DNA of 64,000 nucleotides from Asinibacterium sp. OR53 (GCF_000515315.1 NZ_KI911562.1:558001-622000), one strand, 5' to 3'; shown: positions 9,465-18,204, numbered from the stretch's first letter. Numbers and translations: made by a program. Notes: generated by a model not told the origin, from the sequence alone.

Positions 9465-9656
9465 TTATGCCATCAGGAATCTCCGTCCGGTCCTTGTTCT
9501 TCTGCTGCGCTGGAGGTTCCAGTAATCGGCCGCTGTAAAAATGGCTTTGTGTTCTGCTACCCGGGCTACTGTTTCTTTTACAGATGCTTCCTTCACCAAG
9601 TTAGTGATATCGCTTTTCTCCAGGGCTGTCAGCAATTGAATGTTTTGTGTTTTCAT
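9465..9656 (-). CDS. small conserved-looking protein, first gene of the padR-pspC operon
   Basis: This 63-residue frame starts with ATG at 9656 and lies 85 bases upstream of padR on the same strand, downstream of the palindromic operator. The N-terminal half is a mixed helix with no signal peptide. The C-terminus is a strongly basic tail (R-S-R-R-T-R-T-G-R-R-F) after an aromatic stretch (A-D-Y-W-N-L-Q). The basic, arginine-rich end suggests nucleic acid or membrane-surface contact, but that is inference. I do not recognise a named family, though similar short A-D-x-W-N-x-Q-R-x-R-R proteins occur in Chitinophagaceae as far as I recall. Confidence 0.6.
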   Translation of the reverse strand: MKTQNIQLLTALEKSDITNLVKEASVKETVARVAEHKAIFTAADYWNLQRSRRTRTGRRFLMA

Positions 9657-9723
9657 GATTCTTTTATTTGATAGTGTTTTTAAATGCCTGTTCTCATTAA
9701 CAACACAAAGATGGGATATTATT

Positions 9724-9748
9724 TGGTACTATGCAACACATAGTACCA
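9724..9748. promoter_or_regulatory. perfect 10-bp dyad, probable PadR operator
   Basis: TGGTACTATG (9724-9733) and CATAGTACCA (9739-9748) are perfect inverted arms around CAACA. On the minus strand the central TTG is 20 bases upstream of CATCTTTG, a near-match to the -7 box, so the dyad covers the likely -33 element of the padR operon. Occupancy would block transcription. Nine T residues follow on the plus strand, so the same sequence could also act as a terminator, but no plus-strand gene leads into it. Confidence 0.65.
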
Positions 9749-9896
9749 GTTTTTTTTTAGTAATAGGCAGAAGACTGTAACTGGCTAAGCTTATTCATTT
9801 GATAGTCAATATATTATATTCAAACGAGGTAGTTAACTCTTACATAAACGGCTTCCCGGGCTGATGAAAGGCTTTATGTTGTATCATTGTGCCTCT

Positions 9897-10289
9897 ATGA
9901 AAAAGAAGCTCCTTTTCGTTTGTATTGAAAACAGTAACCGCAGCCAGATGAGCCAGGCTTTTGCCACTATATATGGCGGCGATGCTGTTGAAGCCTTCAG
10001 TGCGGGCAGTAAGCCCAGCGGCATAGTGAATCCCAAAGCCATTGCAGCCATGAAAGAACTGGGTTATGATCTCAGCAAGCACGACAGCAAATCATTACAG
10101 GAAGTGGAACAATACGCTCCTTTCGATGCAGTGGTAACCATGGGTTGCGGCGATGCCTGTCCCTGGATGCCCGCCAAACAGTTCATCGACTGGCAGATAC
10201 CAGACCCCAAACACCTGGAGCCCGTTGAGTTCAATCAAATACGAGATATGATTGGCGAGAAAGTAAAGCAGCTCATCGCTTCTTTGTAA
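9897..10289 (+). CDS. ArsC-like low-molecular-weight phosphatase/arsenate reductase
   Basis: The 130-residue protein has the low-molecular-weight phosphatase fold: V-C-I-E-N-S-N-R-S-Q-M is the Cx5R active loop at the N-terminus. Later it has M-G-C-G-D-A-C-P-W, whose two cysteines correspond to the redox pair of thioredoxin-coupled arsenate reductases, and the acid motif I-P-D-P. Arsenate reduction is thus plausible. No arsenite pump, ArsR or ACR3 is near, so a general phosphatase role cannot be excluded. The ATG at 9897 is preferred over an upstream ATG because it directly precedes the basic K-K-K-L-L-F-V start typical of the family. Confidence 0.82.
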   Translation: MKKKLLFVCIENSNRSQMSQAFATIYGGDAVEAFSAGSKPSGIVNPKAIAAMKELGYDLSKHDSKSLQEVEQYAPFDAVVTMGCGDACPWMPAKQFIDWQIPDPKHLEPVEFNQIRDMIGEKVKQLIASL

Positions 10290-10292
10290 TGT

Positions 10293-10652
10293 TTATTGCG
10301 GGTTACCGCCTTTGCCCAGGATAGCTTCGATAATAGAAGTAAAGAATGATACCACCAGGCTGAACAATAACGCCGATACCCATCCGTCTACTGTAAATCC
10401 TGGTACCAGGGAGGCGGCGAATTTTACAATGAGAATATTGATCACCAACAGGAACAATCCCAGCGTCAATAAAGTGATAGGTATGGTGAGCAAGATCAGC
10501 ACAGGTTTCACAAAGCTGTTTAACAGGCCCAATACGAGCGCCACCAATAAGGCAGTGGCAGTGCCATTTACATGTATACCTTTCAGTATATAGGCGGCAG
10601 CCAGTATGGCTACTGCTGTTGCAACGGTCTTTGTAAAGAAACGTCCTATCAT
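10293..10652 (-). CDS. four-helix membrane protein, phage holin family IV type
   Basis: The 119-residue product is almost entirely hydrophobic with four predicted helices. It has the pattern G-L-L-N-S-F-V-K-P-V-L-I-L-L-T-I-P-I-T-L near the middle, which marks the PF04020 membrane family (YvlD-like). These proteins are named after a mycobacteriophage holin but in most bacteria are chromosomal and of unknown role, sometimes next to PspC and PadR genes as here. The gene ends four bases from the ArsC-like stop (convergent) and starts 10 bases after the M16 gene stop, so it probably shares a transcript with the M16 pair. Confidence 0.85.
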   Translation of the reverse strand: MIGRFFTKTVATAVAILAAAYILKGIHVNGTATALLVALVLGLLNSFVKPVLILLTIPITLLTLGLFLLVINILIVKFAASLVPGFTVDGWVSALLFSLVVSFFTSIIEAILGKGGNPQ

Positions 10653-10662
10653 GAAGTATAAT

Positions 10663-11943
10663 TTATATTACCGTTAACTCATAAAATGCGTCGGGCTGCA
10701 GGTATTTTTCTGCCAGTTCCCGCAACGCTTCCGGACTCACTGTCTTGATGGTTGCTATGCTATTATAAAAATAAGCTTCCTCCAGATTGTTCAACACATA
10801 ACTTTTCCACCTGGCAATGATCTGAAAGGGGCCGTCCAGATCGCCCAGCAAAGAACCCATCATATAATTACGTACCAGATCGAGTTCTTCTTCCGGCACC
10901 GGTTCTTTACGCAGGAGCGCCATTTCTTTGTACACTTCTTCAATAGTGGCTTCACATACATCCCTGCCCGCTTCCGTGCTGATCATCCAGGCACTGTTGT
11001 GTATGTGATTTTGCAGGTAACTGTGTATGCCGTAAGTATAGCCTTTGTCTTCCCGGATATTGCTCATGAGCCTTGAACCAAAAAAACCGCCAAACAGGTT
11101 ATTCAATATCTGCACCTTGGGAAAATCGGGGTGATGCCTGTTGGGAAAAGGACGGGCGATACGAATGGCACCTTGCACACCATTCGCATCGTTGAGGATA
11201 TGGTATTTTTTTTCATCGGCGGACTGCAGGTTGAATACTGTTTCAGGTAGCAGTTGTTTATTCAGGGGCAAATGGCCGAATGTTTTATTCAATTGTTGTT
11301 GAATATCTCCCGGTAATTTCCCTGCCGTGAACACCAGGCATTTTCCTTCAACATAAAAACGCTTGTAGAAAGCTTTCAATTCATCCTGCTGCAATTGGTC
11401 GTAATCCAGTGTTGAAGTATATCGCCCGTACGGATGATGAAACCCGTAAAGATATTCATCGATCAACCGGTTGGCGATGAAATCGCATTTCTTCAGGTTC
11501 ACTTCCAGTCGTTGCTTCTGGTTTTGTTTGTAGATGGCCAGTTCTTCTTCGGGAAAAATACTTTCGGTGATGAGTTCGGTAACTACGGGTAACAGGTGAT
11601 GCAAATGTTTTGCCAGGCAATGCAAAGAAATAGTGGCCGTTTCATTATAGCACTGGCGATTCAGGTAAGCGCCATAAAACTCAAAATGCTCATTGATGGC
11701 AAAAGCATTTTTTTTCTTTGTACCATTCTTCAACAAAAAATTAGTAGTGGCTGCTACGATGTTTTTTTCTTCATACCAGTTACCGGCATAAAACACCCAC
11801 TCGATCATTATCACTTCTTCTGCGCCTGCATCGATGGCATAAACGGGTACGCCGTTATCAAGGGTAAACCGGTCGCAGGGTTTCAGTCGCAGATCAAAAT
11901 CCACTGCATCTACTATTTCGGGGGCTGCTTTCCTGTTGGGCAT
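10663..11943 (-). CDS. M16-family peptidase, non-catalytic partner subunit
   Basis: This 426-residue protein has the two-domain M16 fold but no HxxEH metal site; the corresponding N-terminal segment reads N-E-H-F-E-F-Y-G-A-Y. It keeps the C-terminal G-F-F-G-S-R-L-M-S-N-I-R-E-D-K-G-Y-T-Y-G block with the arginine and tyrosine that position substrate in M16B heterodimers. It begins one base after the stop of the upstream HxxEH-bearing M16 gene. The two most likely form a heterodimer, as in mitochondrial processing peptidase and the Sphingomonas M16B pair. The ATG at 11943 is chosen over one 18 codons upstream that would overlap the neighbour. Confidence 0.9.
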   Translation of the reverse strand: MPNRKAAPEIVDAVDFDLRLKPCDRFTLDNGVPVYAIDAGAEEVIMIEWVFYAGNWYEEKNIVAATTNFLLKNGTKKKNAFAINEHFEFYGAYLNRQCYNETATISLHCLAKHLHHLLPVVTELITESIFPEEELAIYKQNQKQRLEVNLKKCDFIANRLIDEYLYGFHHPYGRYTSTLDYDQLQQDELKAFYKRFYVEGKCLVFTAGKLPGDIQQQLNKTFGHLPLNKQLLPETVFNLQSADEKKYHILNDANGVQGAIRIARPFPNRHHPDFPKVQILNNLFGGFFGSRLMSNIREDKGYTYGIHSYLQNHIHNSAWMISTEAGRDVCEATIEEVYKEMALLRKEPVPEEELDLVRNYMMGSLLGDLDGPFQIIARWKSYVLNNLEEAYFYNSIATIKTVSPEALRELAEKYLQPDAFYELTVI

Positions 11944-11944
11944 T

Positions 11945-13189
11945 TTATCGATTGGGTTTGCTGTAGTAAAAGATCGTGTTGCTGTTGTTCTCATCAAAGA
12001 TGGCCTGGCTGTATTCCAGGATATCCTGCTCCGTTACTGCATGGTATTTTTGCAGTTCGGTATTCATTAGTTGTGCATCGCCCAGCAATTCATACAGGGC
12101 CAGGCTTCCGGCGCGGCTCATCACACTCATGTCTTCAAAAGCAATCACGCTTTCTGTTTTATTCTTTACTTTCTGCAATTCAGTATCACTCACTTTTTCC
12201 ATTCGCATCCGCGCAACCTCGTTATCCACGGCTTCGGCAGCCGTTTCCATGCTCACTCCTTTTACCAATTTTCCTTCGATAGCCAGCAAACCGGCATCTA
12301 TGCTTCCGAAATGATAGCAATCCAGGCTGGAAAATAATTGCCGTTCTTTTACCAATGCCTGGTAAAGTCGCGATGAGCCTCCACCTCCCAGTATTTCCGT
12401 AATTAAGTCGGCTACATAATAGCCTTTATCGAGCCGGCCGGCAATATGCCAGGTTTTGATGAAAGCATCCAGCGGCACATCGGCATGGTATATTGCTTTT
12501 CTCGGGGTTGCCTGCTTTGGTTCAACCGGTAAATTCCGCTGGTATTTCTCTCCCATGGGAATATCGCCGAACCATTTTTCGGCCAGTGTTCTAACCTTGT
12601 CTGTCTGCACGTTTCCCGCCACTACAAGAATAGCATTCACAGGCCTGTAATGTTTGAAGAAAAATGCTTTTACATCCTCTATCTGTGCGTGTTCTATATG
12701 TGCTAATTCTTTACCAATAGTCATCCAACGATAAGGATGTGTGGTATAAGCCAGTTCACGCATCTTATGCCATACATCGCCATAAGGTTTGTTGATATAA
12801 TGTTCCTTGAACTCTTCCACCACCACTTTGCGCTGTACATCAAGACTCTTTTCGCTGAAAGCCAGGCTCAGCATGCGATCGCTTTCGAGCCAGAAAGCGG
12901 TTTCTATATTTTCTGCCGGTAACTGGCAATAATAATTCGTGAGATCATTGGTGGTATACGCATTGTTTTCACCGCCGGCCCTTTGCAGGGGCTCATCGTA
13001 ATCGGCGATATTGATACTGCCGCCAAACATCAGGTGTTCGAACAAATGCGCAAAGCCTGTTTGAGCAGGAGCTTCGTCGCGTGCGCCTACATCATACATG
13101 ATATTTACTACAGCCATGGGTGTGGACGGGTCTTCGTGTACCAACACACGCAATCCGTTCTCCAGCACAAATCGATTAAATTGAATCAT
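11945..13189 (-). CDS. M16-family zinc peptidase, catalytic subunit
   Basis: The 414-residue product carries the inverted zinc motif H48-L-F-E51-H52 in the context G-F-A-H-L-F-E-H-L-M-F-G-G. Downstream is the acidic segment V-V-E-E-F-K-E that supplies the third ligand in this family, and in the second half G-G-G-G-S-S-R-L-Y. No signal peptide is apparent, so a cytoplasmic protease is likely. It is translationally coupled to the non-catalytic partner at 10663-11943. Substrates of such pairs are usually short peptides. The start at 13189 gives the normal M-I-Q-F-N-R-F-V-L-E-N-G-L family opening. Confidence 0.93.
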   Translation of the reverse strand: MIQFNRFVLENGLRVLVHEDPSTPMAVVNIMYDVGARDEAPAQTGFAHLFEHLMFGGSINIADYDEPLQRAGGENNAYTTNDLTNYYCQLPAENIETAFWLESDRMLSLAFSEKSLDVQRKVVVEEFKEHYINKPYGDVWHKMRELAYTTHPYRWMTIGKELAHIEHAQIEDVKAFFFKHYRPVNAILVVAGNVQTDKVRTLAEKWFGDIPMGEKYQRNLPVEPKQATPRKAIYHADVPLDAFIKTWHIAGRLDKGYYVADLITEILGGGGSSRLYQALVKERQLFSSLDCYHFGSIDAGLLAIEGKLVKGVSMETAAEAVDNEVARMRMEKVSDTELQKVKNKTESVIAFEDMSVMSRAGSLALYELLGDAQLMNTELQKYHAVTEQDILEYSQAIFDENNSNTIFYYSKPNR

Positions 13190-13224
13190 ATTCCTTATAA
13201 AAAGCGCAAATTAGTCATTTTGTG

Positions 13225-14415
13225 CTACCGCCTGATGTCTTTGATATCCATAGTAAGTACCAGGGGATTGTTATTGCGGAAAACAATTACTTTCACCCTG
13301 CCCAGGGTATTCTGAAAGAGATTTTTGTATATCTGTATATTCTTGGAGAAATTAGATTCCACAGAAAAAATAATGTCGTCGGGCTTGAAACCTGCTTTAT
13401 CGCCTGGGGAACCTTTGACAATATCTATCACACGTATTTCACCATTGATCATATAAATGCCCAGACCGGTATACGAATAATCGAAAGACTCTGCGTAATG
13501 ACTGTTGGGTTTGATGTAAATACTTCGCTCGGGGTAATTCAGGATCACATTGAAACGGCGCATGATATCGTTGCCTATCAGTCCGCCCAGCAAAGGATAA
13601 GAGGTGACATTGAAATCGTCTTCGAAAATATGGATGGGCACTTTGCGGAATTTATACGGCCCCAGCTTCACCGATTTGATCACCGTTATCTGCATTTGTT
13701 TTTTCCCGCCTAAACCCTCTGCCTGCGTGGCATAATATTTTCTTTTCTTTTTGATGAACACGCTGTCATCCACAAAATCTTTTGATAAAAGAAAACAGAG
13801 CCCGGCGCCTGTATCAAAAATGAATTTACCGTTGATCTCTCTTTCATCGCCGATCATTGCATGCTGCATGGCCAGTGTTGAAAAATCCGGTTTCAATATA
13901 TATCCGCCGCGTGGATATTTGATAGTGCCCGGTGTAAACACTTCGATCAGCTGTTTATCATAATCGATCATCACAATATACCTTCTCAAAAAACTATACC
14001 CGATGATGCCGTCTATTTTAATACCATACACACTGGTAAGCAGGTCGTAATCATTGATGTGAAAGTCGAGGTGTTCCGTAACCAGTCCGGGTAACCTGAG
14101 CGTATGATTATACGCAAACTCCACCGTTCGCATCCCCGCAATACCGCGAATGGTCTTATCGCTCATCTTGAGCGACAGCTTCAAAGCCGCAGCAGTGGTT
14201 GAATCGAGCGAAATACCGCCGCTGCCGGTATCGAATACGAAGTTGAGCGAGTCGGGCGAATCATCTACCTGTGCTTTTACGATCACAATGCCGCCACTGA
14301 GTTGTGTAAAAGAGAACTTGGTGAGCAAGCGCGATTGTGGAGCTACGAACTCTTCCTGTGCTTTCAAAGAAAAAAAACAGAAAAGCAGCAGGTTGGCAAG
14401 CAATAAGCGTTTCAT
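13225..14415 (-). CDS. secreted retropepsin-like aspartyl protease with PDZ domain
   Basis: A signal peptide (M-K-R-L-L-L-A-N-L-L-L-F-C-F-F-S-L-K-A) leads into two aspartyl-protease half-sites, F-D-T-G-S-G near residue 63 and F-D-T-G-A-G near residue 200. This makes a single-chain retropepsin-like enzyme. The last 90 residues form a PDZ domain (I-V-K-G-S-P-G-D-K-A-G-F-K-P-D-D-I-I) for substrate binding. The protein is probably periplasmic. Related aspartyl protease plus PDZ proteins are frequent in Bacteroidota and their substrates are unknown. The 35-base gap upstream of the M16 operon allows shared transcription. Confidence 0.88.
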   Translation of the reverse strand: MKRLLLANLLLFCFFSLKAQEEFVAPQSRLLTKFSFTQLSGGIVIVKAQVDDSPDSLNFVFDTGSGGISLDSTTAAALKLSLKMSDKTIRGIAGMRTVEFAYNHTLRLPGLVTEHLDFHINDYDLLTSVYGIKIDGIIGYSFLRRYIVMIDYDKQLIEVFTPGTIKYPRGGYILKPDFSTLAMQHAMIGDEREINGKFIFDTGAGLCFLLSKDFVDDSVFIKKKRKYYATQAEGLGGKKQMQITVIKSVKLGPYKFRKVPIHIFEDDFNVTSYPLLGGLIGNDIMRRFNVILNYPERSIYIKPNSHYAESFDYSYTGLGIYMINGEIRVIDIVKGSPGDKAGFKPDDIIFSVESNFSKNIQIYKNLFQNTLGRVKVIVFRNNNPLVLTMDIKDIRR

Positions 14416-14481
14416 ACAAATTGAATATAAGCTTAATTTTTAATAGCTGCTCAATTACTTTATGAATGGCATTTATCATCT

Positions 14482-14489
14482 TACCTTTG
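14482..14489 (+). promoter_or_regulatory. -7 box for mqnC
   Basis: TACCTTTG matches TAnnTTTG and lies 26 bases upstream of the mqnC ATG. Confidence 0.5.
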
Positions 14490-14515
14490 CCTTTTCTACT
14501 AAATGAGCGGATGAT

Positions 14516-15640
14516 ATGCAACTAGCCGATTTATACCAGAAAGCACTAAGTTTTAAATTCCTTTCCGTTGAAGAAGGTCTGTTCCTTTTTGAACAGGCAC
14601 CCCTGACCGAACTGATGTATGTTGCCGATGAGATGCGTAAGCAACAGGTGCCACATGGAAAAGTGACCTGGCAGATCGATCGGAATGTAAATACCACCAA
14701 TGTTTGCATCGCCAATTGCAAATTCTGTAACTTCTATCGTATACCGGGTCATGCCGAAGCATATATCACCGATATGCCGGTTTACCGCAAGAAGATCGAG
14801 GAAACATTCAAATATGGTGGCGACCAGTTGTTGTTGCAGGGCGGACACCACCCTGAGCTAGGCCTCGATTTCTATACCCGTACATTCCGCCAGTTGAAGC
14901 AGGAATATCCTACCCTCAAGCTGCATGCATTGGGTCCGCCCGAAGTGGCCCATATCTGCAAGCTGGAAAAAATGAGCCATCGCGATGTGCTCATGGCTTT
15001 GCAGGAAGCAGGACTGGATTCTTTGCCGGGTGCAGGTGCTGAAATATTGGTTGACAGGGTGCGACGCCTGATCTCCAAAGGAAAATGCGGTGCCGATGAA
15101 TGGCTCGCCATTATGCACGAAGCGCATAAACTCAACATCACCACCAGCGCTACCATGATGTTCGGTCACGTGGAAACACTGGAAGAGCGTTTCATTCACC
15201 TCGTGCGCATCAGGGAAGTGCAGAGCCGTAAACCGGAGTCGGCCAAAGGCTTCCTGGCATTCATTCCCTGGACCTTCCAGGATGTAGATACCTTACTGGC
15301 CCGTATCAGGGGCGTACACAACCTCACTACCCCCGATGAATATATCCGCATGATCGCCATCAGCCGCATCATGCTGCCCAATGTTAAGAACATCCAGGCG
15401 AGTTGGCTTACAGTGGGCAAGCAAACTGCCCAGATCTGTCTGCATGCAGGCGCGAACGATTTCGGCAGTATCATGATCGAAGAGAATGTAGTGAGTGCAG
15501 CCGGTGCACCCCACCGTTTTACCTACAAGACCATGCAGGACGCCATCCGCGAGGCCGGTTTCGAACCCCAGTTACGCAACCAGCAGTACGAATGGAGGCC
15601 CATTCCCGAAGCCATACAGGAGCAGGTGATCAATTATTGA
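14516..15640 (+). CDS. mqnC: cyclic dehypoxanthinyl futalosine synthase
   Basis: This 374-residue radical SAM enzyme belongs to the futalosine route to menaquinone. It binds a 4Fe-4S cluster through C64, C68 and C71 (C-I-A-N-C-K-F-C). MqnC rather than MqnE is indicated by G-G-D-Q-L-L-L-Q-G-G-H-H-P, P-G-A-G-A-E-I-L-V-D-R-V-R, the block A-T-M-M-F-G-H-V-E-T-L-E and the C-terminal A-N-D-F-G-S-I-M-I-E-E-N-V-V. MqnC cyclises dehypoxanthine futalosine. No other mqn gene is in the window, so the pathway is dispersed. Confidence 0.9.
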   Translation: MQLADLYQKALSFKFLSVEEGLFLFEQAPLTELMYVADEMRKQQVPHGKVTWQIDRNVNTTNVCIANCKFCNFYRIPGHAEAYITDMPVYRKKIEETFKYGGDQLLLQGGHHPELGLDFYTRTFRQLKQEYPTLKLHALGPPEVAHICKLEKMSHRDVLMALQEAGLDSLPGAGAEILVDRVRRLISKGKCGADEWLAIMHEAHKLNITTSATMMFGHVETLEERFIHLVRIREVQSRKPESAKGFLAFIPWTFQDVDTLLARIRGVHNLTTPDEYIRMIAISRIMLPNVKNIQASWLTVGKQTAQICLHAGANDFGSIMIEENVVSAAGAPHRFTYKTMQDAIREAGFEPQLRNQQYEWRPIPEAIQEQVINY

Positions 15641-15698
15641 TGTTTTTCTGCCCTTAGTGTAACATAGCGGCTCTTCAATCGTATCAATAGTCAACAAC

Positions 15699-16184
15699 AT
15701 GACTGAAAAAGAGTACAACGACTGCGTCACACAATACGCCGATAATGTTTACCGCTTTATCGTGAAAAACCTCCGGCACGAGGAAGATGCCAGGGATATT
15801 GTGCAAACTGCATTCGAAAAACTCTGGCGTAACCGGGAAACGATCGAGACCATCAAATCAAAATCATACCTGTTTACCGTTGCCTATAACCAGATGATCG
15901 ACCATATCAGGAAGGTGAAAAGGATAGAATTGAAAGATATATTTGAAGAAAGCGGAAGCAAGACCTACCAGTTACACAGTAATCCCAGAAAAACCCTGAT
16001 GGAGGCCTTGAACCGTCTCAATGAAACGCAAAAAAGCCTGGTGATGCTGAAAGATTATGAAGGATACAGTTATGAAGAGATCGGACAGATCATGAACCTG
16101 AACGCGAGCCAGGTAAAAGTGTACCTGCATCGCGCGAGGCTGGCATTGAAAACCTACCTGGTGAAACCTGAAAATATCATATAA
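15699..16184 (+). CDS. ECF RNA polymerase sigma factor
   Basis: The 161-residue product has the two-domain ECF pattern. Region 2 includes E-E-D-A-R-D-I-V-Q-T-A-F-E-K-L-W and S-Y-L-F-T-V-A-Y-N-Q-M-I-D-H-I-R; region 4 includes Y-E-G-Y-S-Y-E-E-I-G-Q-I-M-N-L-N and V-K-V-Y-L-H-R-A-R. The next gene begins five bases after its stop and encodes an anti-sigma-like membrane protein, followed by an outer-membrane barrel. The three look like one operon sensing envelope conditions. No clear promoter for the operon was found in the 58 bases upstream. Confidence 0.93.
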   Translation: MTEKEYNDCVTQYADNVYRFIVKNLRHEEDARDIVQTAFEKLWRNRETIETIKSKSYLFTVAYNQMIDHIRKVKRIELKDIFEESGSKTYQLHSNPRKTLMEALNRLNETQKSLVMLKDYEGYSYEEIGQIMNLNASQVKVYLHRARLALKTYLVKPENII

Positions 16185-16189
16185 GACCT

Positions 16190-17257
16190 GTGATAAACAT
16201 CGACCGACATAACTACGAAGAATTATTCCTGCTCTACCTCGACGGGGAACTCCCTGCCGCGGATGCCAAAGCAGTGGAACAATTCGTAGCAGATAATCCC
16301 GATCTGGCGGTGGAACTGGAAGCCCTCAGGCAAACCCTCTTATTACCCGGTGAACCAGTTGATTTTCCTTTCAAGGAATCGCTATACAAAAACACTACAT
16401 CTGTTAATGCATCTTCTTACGAAGAGCAATTACTCAGTTATATCGATGACGAGTTAGCAGGTGCTGAAAAAGAAAGTATGGAAGCTTTGCTGATGAAGAA
16501 CCCGGAGGCAAAAGCTTATTTGCATCTGCTTCAACAAACAAAACTCGAAGCCGAGCCAGTGTCTTTTCCCTATAAAGAATCGCTTTACCGCAGCGCTTCA
16601 ACAAAAAGACCTGTTATTTATATAAGCTGGCAGCGCGTGGCTGTGGCAGCCGTTTTAGCAGGTCTGGGACTGGTCATTTGGTTGATTCCCGGCTCTCTCC
16701 GCCGCAACCTGCCGGCTGAAAAAGAATTGGCTGCTATCAACAAACCTACTGTTCAGCCTCAAAACAAAACAACCATACCATCACCGGGTACTGTTGAGCA
16801 TGTTATTACCAATACTGAAAACAAAGAACTCGTTGCAGTTCATACTACCACACCTGCAGCTAATAAACAGCCTACTATAAAAATACAAACAGCAGGAGCC
16901 ATACCTGTTGAAAATAGTTTACCTGCTGAACAGAACCGCTCCCTGGCAAAAGTACAAGAAGCTATTCCTGTAAGCACAAATGTTGGAAGAACCGAGATAC
17001 ATCAACCGGTTGAAGTACTGGCTGCCAATACCAGTTTGCAACAACCTGTTATTGCTCCGAAAGAAGCAACAGCAGCCAACAATAATGCTGCTATTACAAA
17101 ATACAAAGAGCTGGAAACCGATGAAGACAATAAAGGACTCTTACTGGGTTCTATCGAGATCAATAAAGACAAACTGCGCGGCTTTTTCAGGAAGGCGTCC
17201 AGCATTTTTAAAAGCAAAGCTGCCCGGGAGGAAGAAGACAATCGCAGCTTGAGATAA
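16190..17257 (+). CDS. membrane anti-sigma-like protein with duplicated N-terminal domain
   Basis: The 355-residue protein starts with GTG at 16190. Residues 9-67 and 77-133 are tandem copies: Y-E-E-L/Q...Y-L/I-D-G/D-E-L...N-P-(D/E)-(L/A)...F-P-(F/Y)-K-E-S-L-Y. Each copy resembles a Bacteroidota anti-sigma cytoplasmic domain without the zinc-binding histidine and cysteines. A transmembrane helix follows at about 147-166, then a low-complexity, proline/threonine-rich extracytoplasmic region. Its position directly after an ECF sigma gene supports an anti-sigma role. The function of the C-terminal 60 residues is unknown. Confidence 0.78.
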   Translation: MINIDRHNYEELFLLYLDGELPAADAKAVEQFVADNPDLAVELEALRQTLLLPGEPVDFPFKESLYKNTTSVNASSYEEQLLSYIDDELAGAEKESMEALLMKNPEAKAYLHLLQQTKLEAEPVSFPYKESLYRSASTKRPVIYISWQRVAVAAVLAGLGLVIWLIPGSLRRNLPAEKELAAINKPTVQPQNKTTIPSPGTVEHVITNTENKELVAVHTTTPAANKQPTIKIQTAGAIPVENSLPAEQNRSLAKVQEAIPVSTNVGRTEIHQPVEVLAANTSLQQPVIAPKEATAANNNAAITKYKELETDEDNKGLLLGSIEINKDKLRGFFRKASSIFKSKAAREEEDNRSLR

Positions 17258-17270
17258 AGTAAAAAATCGT

Positions 17271-18143
17271 ATGAAGTATGTAGTAAGTTTAGTAGCGGCA
17301 CTGTTCGTTACCGGATGGGGAATGGCGCAGACCGACAGCACCGGCCGTTCATCGGACACGATCAAAGTGGGCAATTTCATCATCATCAAAAAGAAAAAAA
17401 GCGGGTCGGGCGATGAGGAGAGTGTGTGGAAGAACTGGGACAAAGATTTCGAGATCCGTACAGAACACCGTAGCCACAGAAGAACCAATATCAGCACGAA
17501 CTGGTTCATCTTCGACCTGGGCTTTGCCAATTTTCGCGACCAGACCGATTATACGGCAGCACAGTCTGGAGGCTATTTCAGGGTACTGCGTCCGGCAGAC
17601 GGCCAGGTAAATGCCAACAGCTTCCACCTGAACAACCTCAAATCCAGCAATGTGAACATCTGGTTTTTCATGCAAAAGCTGAACATGGTAAAGCATGTGG
17701 TCAATCTCAAATACGGACTGGGGCTTGAAATGTACAATTTTCGTTACGACAGCCGGATCAGTTACCGCAAAGACCCTGTGCCTTATGTGTACAATGATTC
17801 CATCTCTTTTTCCAAGAACAAACTATATGTGGGATACCTGACGGTGCCGCTGATGGTGAACATCAATCCTTCGCCGGATAAAAAAAGGAGTTTTTCTTTC
17901 AGTGCGGGTGTGAGCGCCGGGTATATGCTCAGCAACCGCAACAAACAGGTGAGCGCCGAAAGGGGTAAGCAGAAAAACAACGGCGATTTCAGCCTCGAGC
18001 CCTGGCGTCTAGCGGCTGTGGCTGAATTGGGACTGGGCCCCGTGCGCCTGTACGGTTCGTACAGCATCAACAGGCTGCACAAGGAAAGTACCCGGTTAGA
18101 ACAATATCCCTATGCCGTAGGTATCCGTTTCAGCAACTGGTAA
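17271..18143 (+). CDS. outer-membrane beta-barrel protein of the sigma operon
   Basis: The 290-residue product has a signal peptide ending near G-M-A-Q and then alternating aromatic and polar strands. It ends in the pattern A-V-G-I-R-F-S-N-W, typical of an outer-membrane barrel C-terminus (aromatic last residue). The fold resembles the PorT/OMP_b-brl_2 group. It follows the anti-sigma gene by 13 bases, so it is co-transcribed and may be either the sensed component or a regulon member. No more exact function can be read from the sequence. Confidence 0.72.
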   Translation: MKYVVSLVAALFVTGWGMAQTDSTGRSSDTIKVGNFIIIKKKKSGSGDEESVWKNWDKDFEIRTEHRSHRRTNISTNWFIFDLGFANFRDQTDYTAAQSGGYFRVLRPADGQVNANSFHLNNLKSSNVNIWFFMQKLNMVKHVVNLKYGLGLEMYNFRYDSRISYRKDPVPYVYNDSISFSKNKLYVGYLTVPLMVNINPSPDKKRSFSFSAGVSAGYMLSNRNKQVSAERGKQKNNGDFSLEPWRLAAVAELGLGPVRLYGSYSINRLHKESTRLEQYPYAVGIRFSNW

Positions 18144-18171
18144 ACGGCTTTTATTTCTCATGTTGTATCAT

Positions 18172-18199
18172 GCGCTCTCTTTCCAGGGGGCGCTTTTAT
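18172..18199 (+). terminator. intrinsic terminator of the sigma operon
   Basis: GCGCTCTC and GGGGGCGC form an eight-pair stem (two G-U pairs) with a six-base loop, followed by TTTTATTT. It lies 29 bases after the barrel stop and just short of the convergent serS stop. Confidence 0.65.
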
Positions 18200-18204
18200 T
18201 TACA

